Assembly (NCBI GenBank): GCA_963800395.1
Contig: CAWDBD010000011.1
Span: 124,001-188,000, forward strand
DNA: 64,000 bases
Source: DASSBG01 sp963800395
Lineage (GTDB): Bacteria > Pseudomonadota > Gammaproteobacteria > Xanthomonadales > Rhodanobacteraceae
Direction of reading: 5' to 3'
The notes beneath the pieces are model-generated. The model was given only the letters and a program-made list of their open reading frames with translations. It ran no database searches and had not been told where the DNA came from. This document shows, one piece after another, positions 23,395 through 32,353 of this stretch. Every line of letters begins with the position of its first letter. The stretch's first letter is position 1. A program made the translations under genes and the position numbers.

Positions 23395-24750
23395 GTGCAA
23401 CCGATCACGCGGCAGCGGCTTGCCGAAATCCCCGATCTGACAACGCTGGCGGCGCTCGATCCGCAGCGTTATCCCTGCCTGCTGCAAAGCGCGGTTCACG
23501 ACAGCGAGCGTTCGCGCTGGGATATCCTGCTCGCGTTCCCGCAGTCCGTGCTGCAATGCTTCGCCGATGGCAGTGTCCGGGAAAACGACGAGGCGCTTGC
23601 GAGCAAGGGCTTCCTTTCCGAGCTGGACAAGCGTTGGCAGGCTGTCCGCAGCGCTGCCGTTGACGACGAGTTGCCATTTCACGGTGGCTGGGCGCTGTAC
23701 CTGGCCTACGAACTGGCTGCCGAAGCCGAGCCCGGGCTGAAGCTGCCGCGCGCCGAACAAGCTGCTCCGGTCGCCGTGGCCTTGCGCTGTCCTGCGGCAG
23801 TGCTGGTCGACCATCAGCGCGGTGAAGCGTTGCTGGTGGCCGAATCTGATCATCTTGCGCTGATCGATCAGATACGGGCAGATATCGATCGCGCACGGTC
23901 GGTGGAGATCGCGCCATTGTCGGCGGCCGAAGTCGACGAAGACCCTGACAAGCGCTTCCTGGATGCCGTTGGCAAGGCGCACGAGTACATTTGTGCCGGT
24001 GACGTATTCCAGGTCAATCTGTCGCGCGCATGGCGGGCCCGTTTTGCCTCCTGTCCGCAAGCGGCCGCCGTGTATCGGGCACTGTGCCGAGCCAATCCGG
24101 CGCCCTTTGCGTGTCTCTGGCAGCAGCCCGGATGGGCAGTGATCAGTTCGTCGCCCGAGCGCCTGGTCGAGATACGCGGCCGGCAGCTGCAGACGCGCCC
24201 CATCGCCGGTACCCGGCCGCGCCTGGCAGGTGATGACGAGCAGTCGCGCATTGATGAGCTTGTCGCCCATCCCAAGGAGCGCGCCGAACACATCATGCTG
24301 ATTGACCTGGAGCGCAATGACCTGGGTCGCGTTTGCGAGCCCGGAAGTGTCGAGGTCGATGAGCTGATGGTGGTGGAAAGTCACCCGCACGTGCACCACA
24401 TCGTATCCAATGTGCGCGGTCGTCTGCGAGCCGGCATCACCCCCGGCCAGGTGATCGCAGCCTGTTTTCCCGGCGGCACCATCACTGGCTGCCCCAAGGT
24501 GCGCTGCATGCAGATCATCGCCGAACTGGAAGGTACGGCGCGGGGGGCCTATACCGGGGCCATCGGCTATCTTGATCGCTCCGGTGACATGGATCTCAAC
24601 ATTCTCATCCGCACCTTCAGCCAGCGTGGTGACACACTGGATCTTCGCGCTGGCGCCGGGATCGTGCACGATTCGGTGGCCGCTGCCGAGCTGGAGGAAA
24701 CCCGGGACAAGGCACGTGGCCTGCTGAAAGCACTTGAGATGCCGGGATGA
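23395..24750 (+). CDS. pabB: Aminodeoxychorismate synthase component I
   Basis: PabB aminates chorismate to 4-amino-4-deoxychorismate for folate synthesis. The 451-residue protein has the chorismate-binding blocks PIAGTRPR, AEHIMLIDLERNDLGRV, FPGGTITGCPKVRCM and IRTF. The start is uncertain: GTG at 23395 is the first standard start codon after fabF, but no clear Shine-Dalgarno precedes it, and the family's QLRT segment lies just upstream, so CTG (23386) or ATA (23371, overlapping the fabF stop) are possible. Coupled to pabC by ATGA. Confidence 0.93.
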   Translation: MQPITRQRLAEIPDLTTLAALDPQRYPCLLQSAVHDSERSRWDILLAFPQSVLQCFADGSVRENDEALASKGFLSELDKRWQAVRSAAVDDELPFHGGWALYLAYELAAEAEPGLKLPRAEQAAPVAVALRCPAAVLVDHQRGEALLVAESDHLALIDQIRADIDRARSVEIAPLSAAEVDEDPDKRFLDAVGKAHEYICAGDVFQVNLSRAWRARFASCPQAAAVYRALCRANPAPFACLWQQPGWAVISSSPERLVEIRGRQLQTRPIAGTRPRLAGDDEQSRIDELVAHPKERAEHIMLIDLERNDLGRVCEPGSVEVDELMVVESHPHVHHIVSNVRGRLRAGITPGQVIAACFPGGTITGCPKVRCMQIIAELEGTARGAYTGAIGYLDRSGDMDLNILIRTFSQRGDTLDLRAGAGIVHDSVAAAELEETRDKARGLLKALEMPG

Positions 24751-25580
24751 CGAGGCGCATTCAGGTCAATGGTGAGCTGACAGACACCTTTAGCGTGCTC
24801 GATCGCGGCCTGGCCTATGGCGATGGCCTGTTCGAGACCATGCGCGCGGCAAATGGGTGCATTCCTCTCTGGGACCGGCATATGCAGCGCCTGCAGGAGG
24901 GGTGCCGACGCCTCGGCCTGCCCATGCCGGATACGGAGTCGCTGGCTGGCGAATGTCATCGGCTGGTGCCGGAGCTGGAGCAAGCCGTGGTGCGGCTGAC
25001 CCTGACCCGAGGCCTGGGCCCGCGCGGCTATGCCGCGCCTGCCACGGTGAAGCCCACCCGGATCGTGCAGGTGACGCCAGCCCCAACTTGGCGCAGGGAT
25101 TGGTACCATCAGGGTGTACGGGTGCATCTTTGCCGGATGCGCCTGGCGGCTCAGCCACAGCTGGCGGGCATCAAGCATCTGAATCGACTGGAGCAGGTAT
25201 TGGCGCGTAATGAGTGGCAGGACGACAGCATTGCCGAAGGGCTGGTCTGTGATGCCGATGGGCACGTCATCAGTGCCACGGCCGCAAATCTCTTTGCCGT
25301 CCTGGGTGGTGTGTTGAGCACGCCATCCGTGGATGTCTGCGGTGTGGCCGGCGTGGCGCGTGCCGAGCTGCTGGCGCGGCATGACGATGTTGTGGTGCGG
25401 CCGATTGCGCTGCAGGAGCTGCAACAGGCCGAAGAGATATTCCTGAGCTCCAGTGTTCGCGGGATTCTGCCCGTGGCCGAGGTGCCCGCCTGGCAGCGTG
25501 CATACCGGGCAGGGCCACGCTGTCTCGCCTTGCAGGCCGAGTGGCAGGAGGCTGGCTTCATGCCGGCTGCAGGCGCATGA
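24747..25580 (+). CDS. pabC: Aminodeoxychorismate lyase
   Basis: PabC is a PLP enzyme of the branched-chain aminotransferase fold IV that releases p-aminobenzoate and pyruvate. The 277-residue protein has the N-terminal DRGLAYGDGLFETMR block and the PLP lysine K143 in GIKHLNRLEQVLA. It overlaps pabB and mltG by four bases at either end, so folate precursor and cell-wall genes are read together. Confidence 0.95.
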   Translation: MTRRIQVNGELTDTFSVLDRGLAYGDGLFETMRAANGCIPLWDRHMQRLQEGCRRLGLPMPDTESLAGECHRLVPELEQAVVRLTLTRGLGPRGYAAPATVKPTRIVQVTPAPTWRRDWYHQGVRVHLCRMRLAAQPQLAGIKHLNRLEQVLARNEWQDDSIAEGLVCDADGHVISATAANLFAVLGGVLSTPSVDVCGVAGVARAELLARHDDVVVRPIALQELQQAEEIFLSSSVRGILPVAEVPAWQRAYRAGPRCLALQAEWQEAGFMPAAGA

Positions 25581-26617
25581 AGCGCATGGCGGGTGGTGCC
25601 ATGGCGCGTGTGCTTCTGGGTCTGGTGCTGTTTGCGCTGCTTGCTGCGGCCGGCATTGCCTGGAGCGACTACAGTCGTTTTCTGCATGCTCCGCTGTCGG
25701 TCAAACGTGATGGCAGCAGCCTGCTGATCAAGTCCGGCAGCAGTTTCCGGCAGATCGTGGACCAGCTGGAGCAGCGCAAACTCAGCGGTGCACCGTTCCT
25801 GTACTGGCGTTTTCTGGCTACGCGCATGGGTGTAACCGAGTCGCTGCATGCCGGAGAATATGCCCTGCCACAAGGCATCGAGCCGGGTGCACTGTTGCAC
25901 ATGCTGGCCGCCGGCAAGGTGCTGCAGCACAAGTTCACCATTGTCGATGGATGGACATTCGCCCAGGTGCGTCATGCCCTGGATACCGACCCGCTGCTGG
26001 TCCATGCGACGCGCGAACTGGACAACGCCACCATCATGCAGCGCATAGGCGCCGGAGGCCAGGACCCGGAAGGACGCTTCCTGCCGGAAACCTACGCGTT
26101 CACGCGCGGCACCCGCGACCTGGATCTGCTGGCGCGCGCGCACGGCGACATGGACAAGGTGCTTGCCCATGCCTGGCAACAGCGCGCCGACGGTCTGCCG
26201 CTCGATTCGCCCTATCAGGCCCTGATTCTGGCCTCGATAGTGGAAAAGGAAACGGCCCGTGCCGATGAACGCGCGCGCATCGCCGGCGTGTTTGTCCGTC
26301 GCCTGCAGCGCGGCATGGCGCTCGCTACTGATCCGACGGTCATCTATGGCATGGGCAGCCGTTATGACGGCAATATCACCCGCCGGGATCTGAAGACCGA
26401 TACGCCCTACAACACCTATTTGCGCGCCGGCCTGCCCCCAACGCCGATTGCCATGCCCGGCAAGGCAGCCATCGAGGCCGCACTGCACCCGGCGGCGGGC
26501 AAGTCGCTCTACTTTGTTGCCCGGGGGGACGGTACCGGGCGCCATGTTTTTTCTGCCACGCTCGCAGCACACAATCGCGCCGTGGCCTGCTACCAGCTCA
26601 AACGGTGCCGCCAATGA
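25577..26617 (+). CDS. mltG: Endolytic peptidoglycan transglycosylase MltG
   Basis: MltG is an inner-membrane lytic transglycosylase that cuts nascent glycan strands. The 346-residue protein has one N-terminal membrane helix (about 9-27), a LysM-like region and the YceG domain with the catalytic Glu in LASIVEKETA, then TDPTVIYG and TPYNTYLRAGLPPTPI. The ATG overlaps the pabC stop; the frame's earlier ATG at 25541 lies inside pabC. Confidence 0.95.
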   Translation: MKRMAGGAMARVLLGLVLFALLAAAGIAWSDYSRFLHAPLSVKRDGSSLLIKSGSSFRQIVDQLEQRKLSGAPFLYWRFLATRMGVTESLHAGEYALPQGIEPGALLHMLAAGKVLQHKFTIVDGWTFAQVRHALDTDPLLVHATRELDNATIMQRIGAGGQDPEGRFLPETYAFTRGTRDLDLLARAHGDMDKVLAHAWQQRADGLPLDSPYQALILASIVEKETARADERARIAGVFVRRLQRGMALATDPTVIYGMGSRYDGNITRRDLKTDTPYNTYLRAGLPPTPIAMPGKAAIEAALHPAAGKSLYFVARGDGTGRHVFSATLAAHNRAVACYQLKRCRQ

Positions 26618-27255
26618 GTCACCGCGGCCTCATGATTTCCCTGGAAGGTGGCGAGGGCGCGGGCAAGAGCACACTGCTGGCCGGCTTGCGCCAGTGGCTG
26701 ACCGAGGCCTTTGCGGTGGAGCCGCTGATGACCCGGGAACCGGGTGGTACTGATCTGGGTGAAGGGATCCGGGCGCTGGTGCTGGATGCGGACCATCAAA
26801 GCCTGAGCGCGGAATCCGAGCTGCTGCTGATGTTCGCGGCACGCGCGCAGCTGGTGCGCGAAGTGCTGCAGCCGGCTCTCGATGCCGGTCGTGTCATCCT
26901 CTGCGATCGATTCACCGACGCCAGCTATGCGTACCAGGGCGGGGGGCGCGGCCAGCCCGACGAGCGTATCGCCGAACTGGAACGCTGGGCCGCCGCAGGC
27001 CTGCAACCGGATGTGACCTTGTTGCTGGATGTCCCGCCCGACCTCGGCCGCGAGCGCATTGCCGGCCGTGGGGAACGTGATCGTATCGAAAAGGAGAATG
27101 CCGACTTTTTCGATCGGGTGCACTCGACCTATCGGGCGCGCGCGGCGGCACAGCCGCAACGCTTCCGTGTGCTTGATGGCAGGCGCAGCCCCGATCAGGT
27201 GCTTGCTCAGGCCAAGCAGGTGCTTGCGCCTGTCGTGCAAGGATGGCGCGCATGA
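26614..27255 (+). CDS. tmk: Thymidylate kinase
   Basis: Tmk phosphorylates dTMP to dTDP. The 213-residue protein has the P-loop EGGEGAGKST (11-20), the TREPGGT motif and CDRFTDASYAYQG. The lid region (GRGERDRIEKE) is of the E. coli type. The start overlaps the mltG stop and its stop overlaps holB, both as ATGA. Confidence 0.97.
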   Translation: MSHRGLMISLEGGEGAGKSTLLAGLRQWLTEAFAVEPLMTREPGGTDLGEGIRALVLDADHQSLSAESELLLMFAARAQLVREVLQPALDAGRVILCDRFTDASYAYQGGGRGQPDERIAELERWAAAGLQPDVTLLLDVPPDLGRERIAGRGERDRIEKENADFFDRVHSTYRARAAAQPQRFRVLDGRRSPDQVLAQAKQVLAPVVQGWRA

Positions 27256-28187
27256 GCCTGGCGCCCTGGCATGACCGGGTCTGGCAAGGCCTGCGGCAGA
27301 GGCTGGAACGCGACGAGTTGCCGCATGCCATCCTGCTGGCGGGCGCCGAGGGCCTGGGCAAGCGCCAGGTGGCGGCGCACCTGTCTGCGGCCGCGCTATG
27401 CAGCGGTCGGGTAGCGGGGCAAGCCTGCGGCGAGTGTCGATCCTGCCATCTGCTGCGCGCCGGGACCCATCCTGATCTGCACCCGCTGAACCTTGAACTC
27501 AACACACAGGGCAATTTGCGCAAGGAGATTGTCGTGGCCCAGGTGCGCGAGATGTCGCGTACGCTGAGCATGACCAGCCAGCTGGGCGGTCGCCAGGTAG
27601 CCATCATCGATCCGGCCGACCTGATGAATCACCAGGCGGCCAACGCACTGCTGAAGACCCTCGAGGAGCCCGCCCGCGATACCGTCATGGTGCTGGTGGC
27701 CGACCAGCCCTGGCGTTTGCCGGCCACGGTGCGCAGCCGCTGCCAATTGTTCAGCTTGCATCGGCCGCCGCGTGATGCGGCCCTGCGCTGGTTGCAGGAG
27801 CAGGATGTGGAACCGGCCGAGGCGGCACTGGACGCCGCTGGAGGCAATCCCGGGCTTGCGCGCGACTGGCATGCCCGCGAGTTGCTGCCGCTGCATCGCG
27901 AGGTATTCACGGATCTGCGTGCACTGGCACGTGAGGAGCTGAGTCCGCTGGCAGTGAGCGAGCGCTGGGCTGATGAAAATGCGACCCAGCGCCTGTGGTT
28001 CGCGGCGCGCGCCGCGGCAGGCGAAATGCGGGAGCGGGCAAGCGGAGGTGGCGGACGCCTGGGCAGCGCCATGGATGACATGGCGGTGCTGGACTGGTAC
28101 CGGCAGGCGATCCGGGCCCGCGAGGATCTGCGTGGCCCCTTGCGTCCGGCACTGGTACTTTTTCCGTTGCTGGCAGCGTGGCATTGA
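27252..28187 (+). CDS. holB: DNA polymerase III subunit delta'
   Basis: The delta' subunit is part of the clamp loader together with DnaX. The 311-residue protein has the AAA+ fold with a degenerate P-loop (GAEGLGKRQVA), the zinc module with CGECRSC, the NHQAANALLKTLEEPA segment and the SRC motif. ATG at 27252 overlaps the tmk stop and has AAGGATG upstream; an in-frame ATG at 27243 is the alternative. Confidence 0.94.
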   Translation: MSLAPWHDRVWQGLRQRLERDELPHAILLAGAEGLGKRQVAAHLSAAALCSGRVAGQACGECRSCHLLRAGTHPDLHPLNLELNTQGNLRKEIVVAQVREMSRTLSMTSQLGGRQVAIIDPADLMNHQAANALLKTLEEPARDTVMVLVADQPWRLPATVRSRCQLFSLHRPPRDAALRWLQEQDVEPAEAALDAAGGNPGLARDWHARELLPLHREVFTDLRALAREELSPLAVSERWADENATQRLWFAARAAAGEMRERASGGGGRLGSAMDDMAVLDWYRQAIRAREDLRGPLRPALVLFPLLAAWH

Positions 28188-29143
28188 GCGGCCTTCACGA
28201 GCAGGGCGCGGGTCAGGGCGCACACAGGCTGGCTTTTGGGCCGGATACGCGTTTGCTGGTTATTGCTCCGCACCCCGATGACGAAACCCTGGCCACCGGC
28301 GGTCTGCTGCAGCAGGCGCTGGCAAAAGGCGCGGCGATTTCGGTGTTCATGCTGACTCATGGCGACAACAATCCCTGGCCGCAACGCTGGCTGGAAAAGC
28401 GCTGGCACATAGGCACTGACGATCGTCGGCGCTGGGGTGCTCGTCGCATGGGTGAGTCGCGGCAGGCCCTGGCGCGGCTTGGCATGCCCGACGATATTCT
28501 TGTGTCACCCGGCTGGCCCGACATGGGCCTCACCGGCATGCTGATTGAGCACGGTGCGGCCATGCGCCAGCGCATGACGGCACATCTGGACGGGTTCCGG
28601 CCCAATCTGGTCATCCTGCCTGCGCTGGGTGACGGGCACCCGGACCACAGCGCCGCACATCTGCTTACGCTGGCGGCGCTGGCCGGTCAGCCGGGCCGGG
28701 TCGACTGTTTCGAGTATCTGGTGCACGGCAAACCCTCCGGAGCGGAGGTCGTGTCGCTGAAGCTTGGCCCGCAACAGCTTGAGCGCAAGCGTGAGGCCGT
28801 GCTGGCCTACCAGAGCCAGGTCACCCTGAGCCGAGGGCGCCTGTTGCGTCTGGTCACCGGTACGGAGCATTACCAGTGCCTGGCAGAGCCTGCAGCGGAT
28901 AGCCCCGCGGTCATGCCATGGAAGGTTCCCGCAATGCTGCATGGCTTTCTCGAGGTGCTGCTGCATGGCGACGGCGAAACCTGGTGTGCCCGAGTACCGG
29001 CGTCCGGGTGGATCCCCGATGTGCTCGAGTCAGGCGCATCAGGGCCACGGCCTCGCTATTTCAAGCTGCGGACGCGGTGGCGTTCGCCCTGGATTTTCGA
29101 TCACTGGGGCTGGCGCGGCCTCGGGCGCTCAGGGTCGGAGTGA
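28178..29143 (+). CDS. PIG-L (LmbE-like) family deacetylase
   Basis: The 321-residue protein has the zinc-binding motif PHPDDE (31-36) and the second motif GDGHPDHSAAH, as in N-acetylglucosaminyl-type deacetylases. The C-terminal 80 residues are aromatic-rich and not part of the core fold. It may act on an amino sugar; the substrate is not known. The GTG at 28178 overlaps holB by ten bases; TTG at 28184 would overlap by four. It is inserted in the otherwise conserved tmk-holB-pilZ order. Confidence 0.85.
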   Translation: MALSGLHEQGAGQGAHRLAFGPDTRLLVIAPHPDDETLATGGLLQQALAKGAAISVFMLTHGDNNPWPQRWLEKRWHIGTDDRRRWGARRMGESRQALARLGMPDDILVSPGWPDMGLTGMLIEHGAAMRQRMTAHLDGFRPNLVILPALGDGHPDHSAAHLLTLAALAGQPGRVDCFEYLVHGKPSGAEVVSLKLGPQQLERKREAVLAYQSQVTLSRGRLLRLVTGTEHYQCLAEPAADSPAVMPWKVPAMLHGFLEVLLHGDGETWCARVPASGWIPDVLESGASGPRPRYFKLRTRWRSPWIFDHWGWRGLGRSGSE

Positions 29144-29237
29144 AGCCGCCCCGGGGCTTGTCCGCGAGGGCTGAGCGCAAGCCCTCCGGCCAGCATGGCG
29201 AATGCCTGATTCCGCTCACGGTTTCTTCAATGATGAC

Positions 29238-29266
29238 TTGACCGCCATGCCCACTCGGGCTAGCTT
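29238..29266 (+). promoter_or_regulatory. Possible promoter upstream of pilZ
   Basis: TTGACC and TAGCTT lie 17 bp apart in the 159-bp gap before pilZ. A second TTGACA at 29265 has no good partner. Confidence 0.3.
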
Positions 29267-29302
29267 GACAGTCATTATCAGCATATTGGGTGGAACCGGG
29301 CT

Positions 29303-29671
29303 ATGGCCAATGCAGGCAGTGGCGCCGCGGCAGCACGGCAAGGCATTCTGTCGCTGAGCATCAAGGATACGGCCGAGCTATATCGCGCCTACATGTCGTT
29401 CACGGCAGGCGGAGGCCTGTTTGTGCCCACGACCAAGAAATACCGGCTCGGTGACGAGGTGTTTCTGCTGGTGACGATGATGGACGAAAATGAACGCATG
29501 CCGGTACCCGGCAAGGTCTGCTGGATCACGCCGCCCGGTGCGCAGGGAAGCCGCACGGCAGGCATTGGCATCACCTTCAACAGTACCTCCGAGGGTGAAC
29601 AGGCACGGACCAAGTTCGAGTCTCTGCTGGCGGCCTACGGCAAGGCCGACCGGCCCACCCAGACGATGTAG
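29303..29671 (+). CDS. pilZ: Type IV pilus assembly protein PilZ
   Basis: The 122-residue protein is the founding PilZ type: a short beta-barrel domain with GILSLSIKDTAELYRAYM and GGGLFVPTTKKYRLGDEVFL. It lacks the RxxxR c-di-GMP motif, as the original PilZ does. It is needed for pilus assembly through FimX/PilB contacts in relatives. Position after holB is the usual one apart from the inserted deacetylase. Confidence 0.92.
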   Translation: MANAGSGAAAARQGILSLSIKDTAELYRAYMSFTAGGGLFVPTTKKYRLGDEVFLLVTMMDENERMPVPGKVCWITPPGAQGSRTAGIGITFNSTSEGEQARTKFESLLAAYGKADRPTQTM

Positions 29672-29734
29672 CGGATGTGTTGATGCGGGCATCGATCACG
29701 GCCATCGCATCCCCAGGGGTGGGCCGCGGCACTG

Positions 29735-30415
29735 ATGCGGGCTAGCACCTCGCCCGTCGGTGAGGTTCCGGTTGGCAAGGCGGCACGGCTTGCTCGCAGG
29801 CTTGAACGTCGCGAGGAGCATCTGCCCGATTCCACCCTTCTGCGCCTGCATCGTGCGCTCAGCTGGCTGCGTCGTGCTGAAGTCGAAAGCGACGATCTGG
29901 ACATGCGTTTCATCCTGCTGTGGGTGGCCTTCAATGCCATCTACGCCAAGGAGTTCGGCTTCGAACATACCGAGCGCGAGAAACTGGAGCTATTCATCTC
30001 CGCGCTGCTGGCCGTGGACGACAAGAGACGGTTGCACCGGCTGCTGTTCAAGCAGTTCACGGGTCCGATCCGTACCATGATCCAGAACAAGTACGTCTAC
30101 GAACCCTTCTGGAAGGCCTACCGCGAGCACGATTCCAGCAACCAGTGGGAAGAACGCTTCAAGCGCAGCAGCAAAGTTGCCCTGCGCTCGCTGATGGAAG
30201 GTGAAACCGGCACCGTGCTGTCCATCGTGTTCGACCGCCTCTATGTGCTGCGCAACCAGCTTGTCCATGGCGGGGCCACCTGGAACAGCAGCATCAATCG
30301 CGATCAGCTCAGGGACGGCGCACGCATCCTGATGGCGCTGGTACCGGCAATCATCAGCCTCATGATCGATCATGAGGAACTGGATTTCGGCGGCGTGCTC
30401 TACCCGCCGATCTGA
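29735..30415 (+). CDS. HEPN-like domain protein
   Basis: The 226-residue protein is all-helical in appearance, with the segment LLWVAFNAIYAKEFG and the motif R173-N-x3-H178 (LRNQLVHGG), the RX4H signature of HEPN nucleic-acid-binding or RNase domains. Arg and Lys are common in the first 40 residues. No toxin-antitoxin partner such as an MNT nucleotidyltransferase lies next to it. It is followed by tRNA-Pro on the other strand. Function is not known; it may be a conserved housekeeping protein. Confidence 0.7.
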   Translation: MRASTSPVGEVPVGKAARLARRLERREEHLPDSTLLRLHRALSWLRRAEVESDDLDMRFILLWVAFNAIYAKEFGFEHTEREKLELFISALLAVDDKRRLHRLLFKQFTGPIRTMIQNKYVYEPFWKAYREHDSSNQWEERFKRSSKVALRSLMEGETGTVLSIVFDRLYVLRNQLVHGGATWNSSINRDQLRDGARILMALVPAIISLMIDHEELDFGGVLYPPI

Positions 30416-30433
30416 CGGCCAAACACGCAAACG

Positions 30434-30459
30434 AAAAGGGCCACCCGATGAGGTGGCCC
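30434..30459 (-). terminator. Rho-independent terminator of tRNA-Pro
   Basis: On the minus strand GGGCCACC-TCATCG-GGTGGCCC is followed by TTTTCGTTT, 17 bp after the tRNA 3' end. Confidence 0.88.
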
Positions 30460-30475
30460 AAGTCGTTGATTGTAT

Positions 30476-30552
30476 TGGTCGGGGTGACAGGATTCGAACT
30501 TGCGACTTCTACCTCCCGAAGGTAGCGCTCTACCAGGCTGAGCTACACCCCG
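30476..30552 (-). tRNA. tRNA-Pro (anticodon CGG)
   Basis: The 77-nt minus-strand cloverleaf has acceptor stem CGGGGTG/CACCCCG, D-arm GCTCAGCCTGGTAGAGC, anticodon loop TTCGGGA with anticodon CGG, T-loop AGTTCGAATCC and an encoded ACCA end. It reads the proline codon CCG. A strong promoter lies just upstream and a terminator just downstream, so it is a single-gene unit. Confidence 0.97.
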
Positions 30553-30565
30553 ATGCAAGCCGAGC

Positions 30566-30594
30566 ATGATACCGTCGCCGCCGGAATATGGCAA
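30566..30594 (-). promoter_or_regulatory. Promoter of tRNA-Pro
   Basis: On the minus strand TTGCCA and TATCAT are 17 bp apart, with the -10 box 13 bp from the tRNA 5' end. Confidence 0.72.
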
Positions 30595-30664
30595 CGGGTG
30601 CCGCGACGGTTCGAACGGTTAGAATAGGTCGCTTCACCGCAACCCAGACAGAAAAGGCTGACCC

Positions 30665-32038
30665 ATGGCGCAAACCCAGGCGCGCACCATGCCCGGTGTG
30701 CTTGAATTGTTGCCGCTGGAGCAGATCGCGTTTCAGCGCATGCTGGACACGATCCGGCGCAACTACGAACGTTTCGGCTTTCTGCCCATCGAAACACCGG
30801 TCATGGAGTTTGCCGATGTGCTGCTGACCAAGTCCGGTGGCGAGACCGAGCGGCAGGTGTACTTCGTGCAGTCAACCGGCGCACTGGAGAAAGGCGATGC
30901 TCCGGATCTGGCCTTGCGTTTTGACCTGACCGTTCCGCTGGCGCGCTATGTGGCCGAGCATGAACGCGAATTGTCATTCCCGTTCCGGCGTTACCAGATC
31001 CAGCGCGTGTATCGCGGCGAACGTGCCCAGCGCGGTCGCTTCCGCGAGTTCTATCAGTGCGATATCGATGTGCTGGGCAAGGACCAGCTGTCCATCCGCC
31101 ACGATGCCGAGATCCCGGCCGTAATCCACTCCATTTTCAATGAGTTGGCGATCGGGCCGTTCACCATCCACATGAACCATCGCAAGCTGATGCGCGGCTT
31201 CTTCGAGAGCCTGGGCATGGTCGAAAGCGAGCAGCAGATGGATGTGCTGCGTGAGGTGGACAAGCTGGACAAGCGCGGCATGGACGCGGTTCGTGCCACG
31301 CTCACCGGGTCAGCGTTCGGCCTCGACAACGATGTGGTCGACAGCATTCTCGAGTTTGTCGGTTTCCGGTCACAATCGCTGGCTGATGCGCTTGAGCGCC
31401 TGGACGCGTTCGAAGCGGGCAGTGAGGTTTTCGAGCAGGGCCGCAGCGAACTGAAGCAGGTGCTTGGTCTGGTGCGCGAGTTCGGCGTGCCTGAAGATCG
31501 CTTCATGCTCAACCTGTCGATTGCCCGCGGTCTGGATTACTACACGGGCATGGTTTTCGAGACCATCCTGGACGAACATCCGGAAATCGGTTCGATCTGC
31601 TCCGGCGGCCGGTACGAGAACCTGGCCGGCCAGTACACCAAGTCGCACTTGCCCGGTACCGGCATTTCCATCGGCGCCACGCGGCTGTTCTGGCAGCTTC
31701 GCGAGGCGGGATTGCTGGGTCCGGCCCGCAGTACGGTGCAGGCCCTGGTGACCCACATGGACGACGCGCACATGGCGCACTATCTGAAGCTGGCGGGTGA
31801 GCTGCGCGCAGCGGGCATTGCCACCGAGGCGGTGATGCAGCCCGGCAAACTGGGCAAGCAGTTCAAGCATGCCGATCGCGCCGGCATCCGTTTTGTGCTG
31901 GTGCTGGGCGAGAACGAACTGGCCAAGGGAACCGTGACCGTCAAGGACATGCGTCGCGAGGATCAGTTCGAGGTGGCACGAGACGAGCTCACGCGCACCT
32001 TGCGGGTGGAGCTGGAGCAGGCCGAGGCCATGGGGTGA
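30665..32038 (+). CDS. hisS: Histidine--tRNA ligase
   Basis: This class II synthetase charges tRNA-His. The 457-residue protein has motif 2 in FRRYQIQRVYRGERAQRGRF followed by REFYQCDIDVLG, the histidine-binding ARGLDYYTGMVFE segment and GGRYENLAG. Its N-terminus (TMPGVLELLP) differs from the E. coli type (RGMNDILP) but matches what I remember of Xanthomonas HisS, which helps place the organism. The usual C-terminal anticodon-binding domain is present. Confidence 0.93.
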   Translation: MAQTQARTMPGVLELLPLEQIAFQRMLDTIRRNYERFGFLPIETPVMEFADVLLTKSGGETERQVYFVQSTGALEKGDAPDLALRFDLTVPLARYVAEHERELSFPFRRYQIQRVYRGERAQRGRFREFYQCDIDVLGKDQLSIRHDAEIPAVIHSIFNELAIGPFTIHMNHRKLMRGFFESLGMVESEQQMDVLREVDKLDKRGMDAVRATLTGSAFGLDNDVVDSILEFVGFRSQSLADALERLDAFEAGSEVFEQGRSELKQVLGLVREFGVPEDRFMLNLSIARGLDYYTGMVFETILDEHPEIGSICSGGRYENLAGQYTKSHLPGTGISIGATRLFWQLREAGLLGPARSTVQALVTHMDDAHMAHYLKLAGELRAAGIATEAVMQPGKLGKQFKHADRAGIRFVLVLGENELAKGTVTVKDMRREDQFEVARDELTRTLRVELEQAEAMG

Positions 32039-32353
32039 TGTCCTGCTTTGCTGGCGTCCTGGTGCCGGACTCCTTCTCCCCGGATATCGGCTTGTCGCCG
32101 TGGACAAGGTTTGCACGCCCGGCACAGGGTCACCCGAGCCGGGCATTGGCCCGGTCATCGCGGAGAACTTTCATGCTCGACTGCGCGGCGTGTCATTCCG
32201 GGGTTGATTCAGTCGCGCGCACGGCGAGCGTCTTCCCGGGTTCGCTGCAGGCACAAGCCGGGATCCATTTTGATTTTGTAGCGCCATGCGGCGACTGCCT
32301 GGCGTGAAAGCTCCCGGTCTGCATGGCAGGCCCGGAATTTCCAGGAATTTCCG
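32039..32353. other. Intergenic region between hisS and the ammonia-lyase
   Basis: No gene is seen in these 315 bases. It contains a degenerate REP-like inverted repeat (TCCCGG near 32234 with CCGGGA near 32259) and AGGAATTT as a ribosome-binding site for the next gene. Confidence 0.5.

Noticed and set aside
29735..30415. HEPN toxin of a toxin-antitoxin pair
   Set aside because: No small partner gene lies next to it; only the HEPN-like motif is supported.
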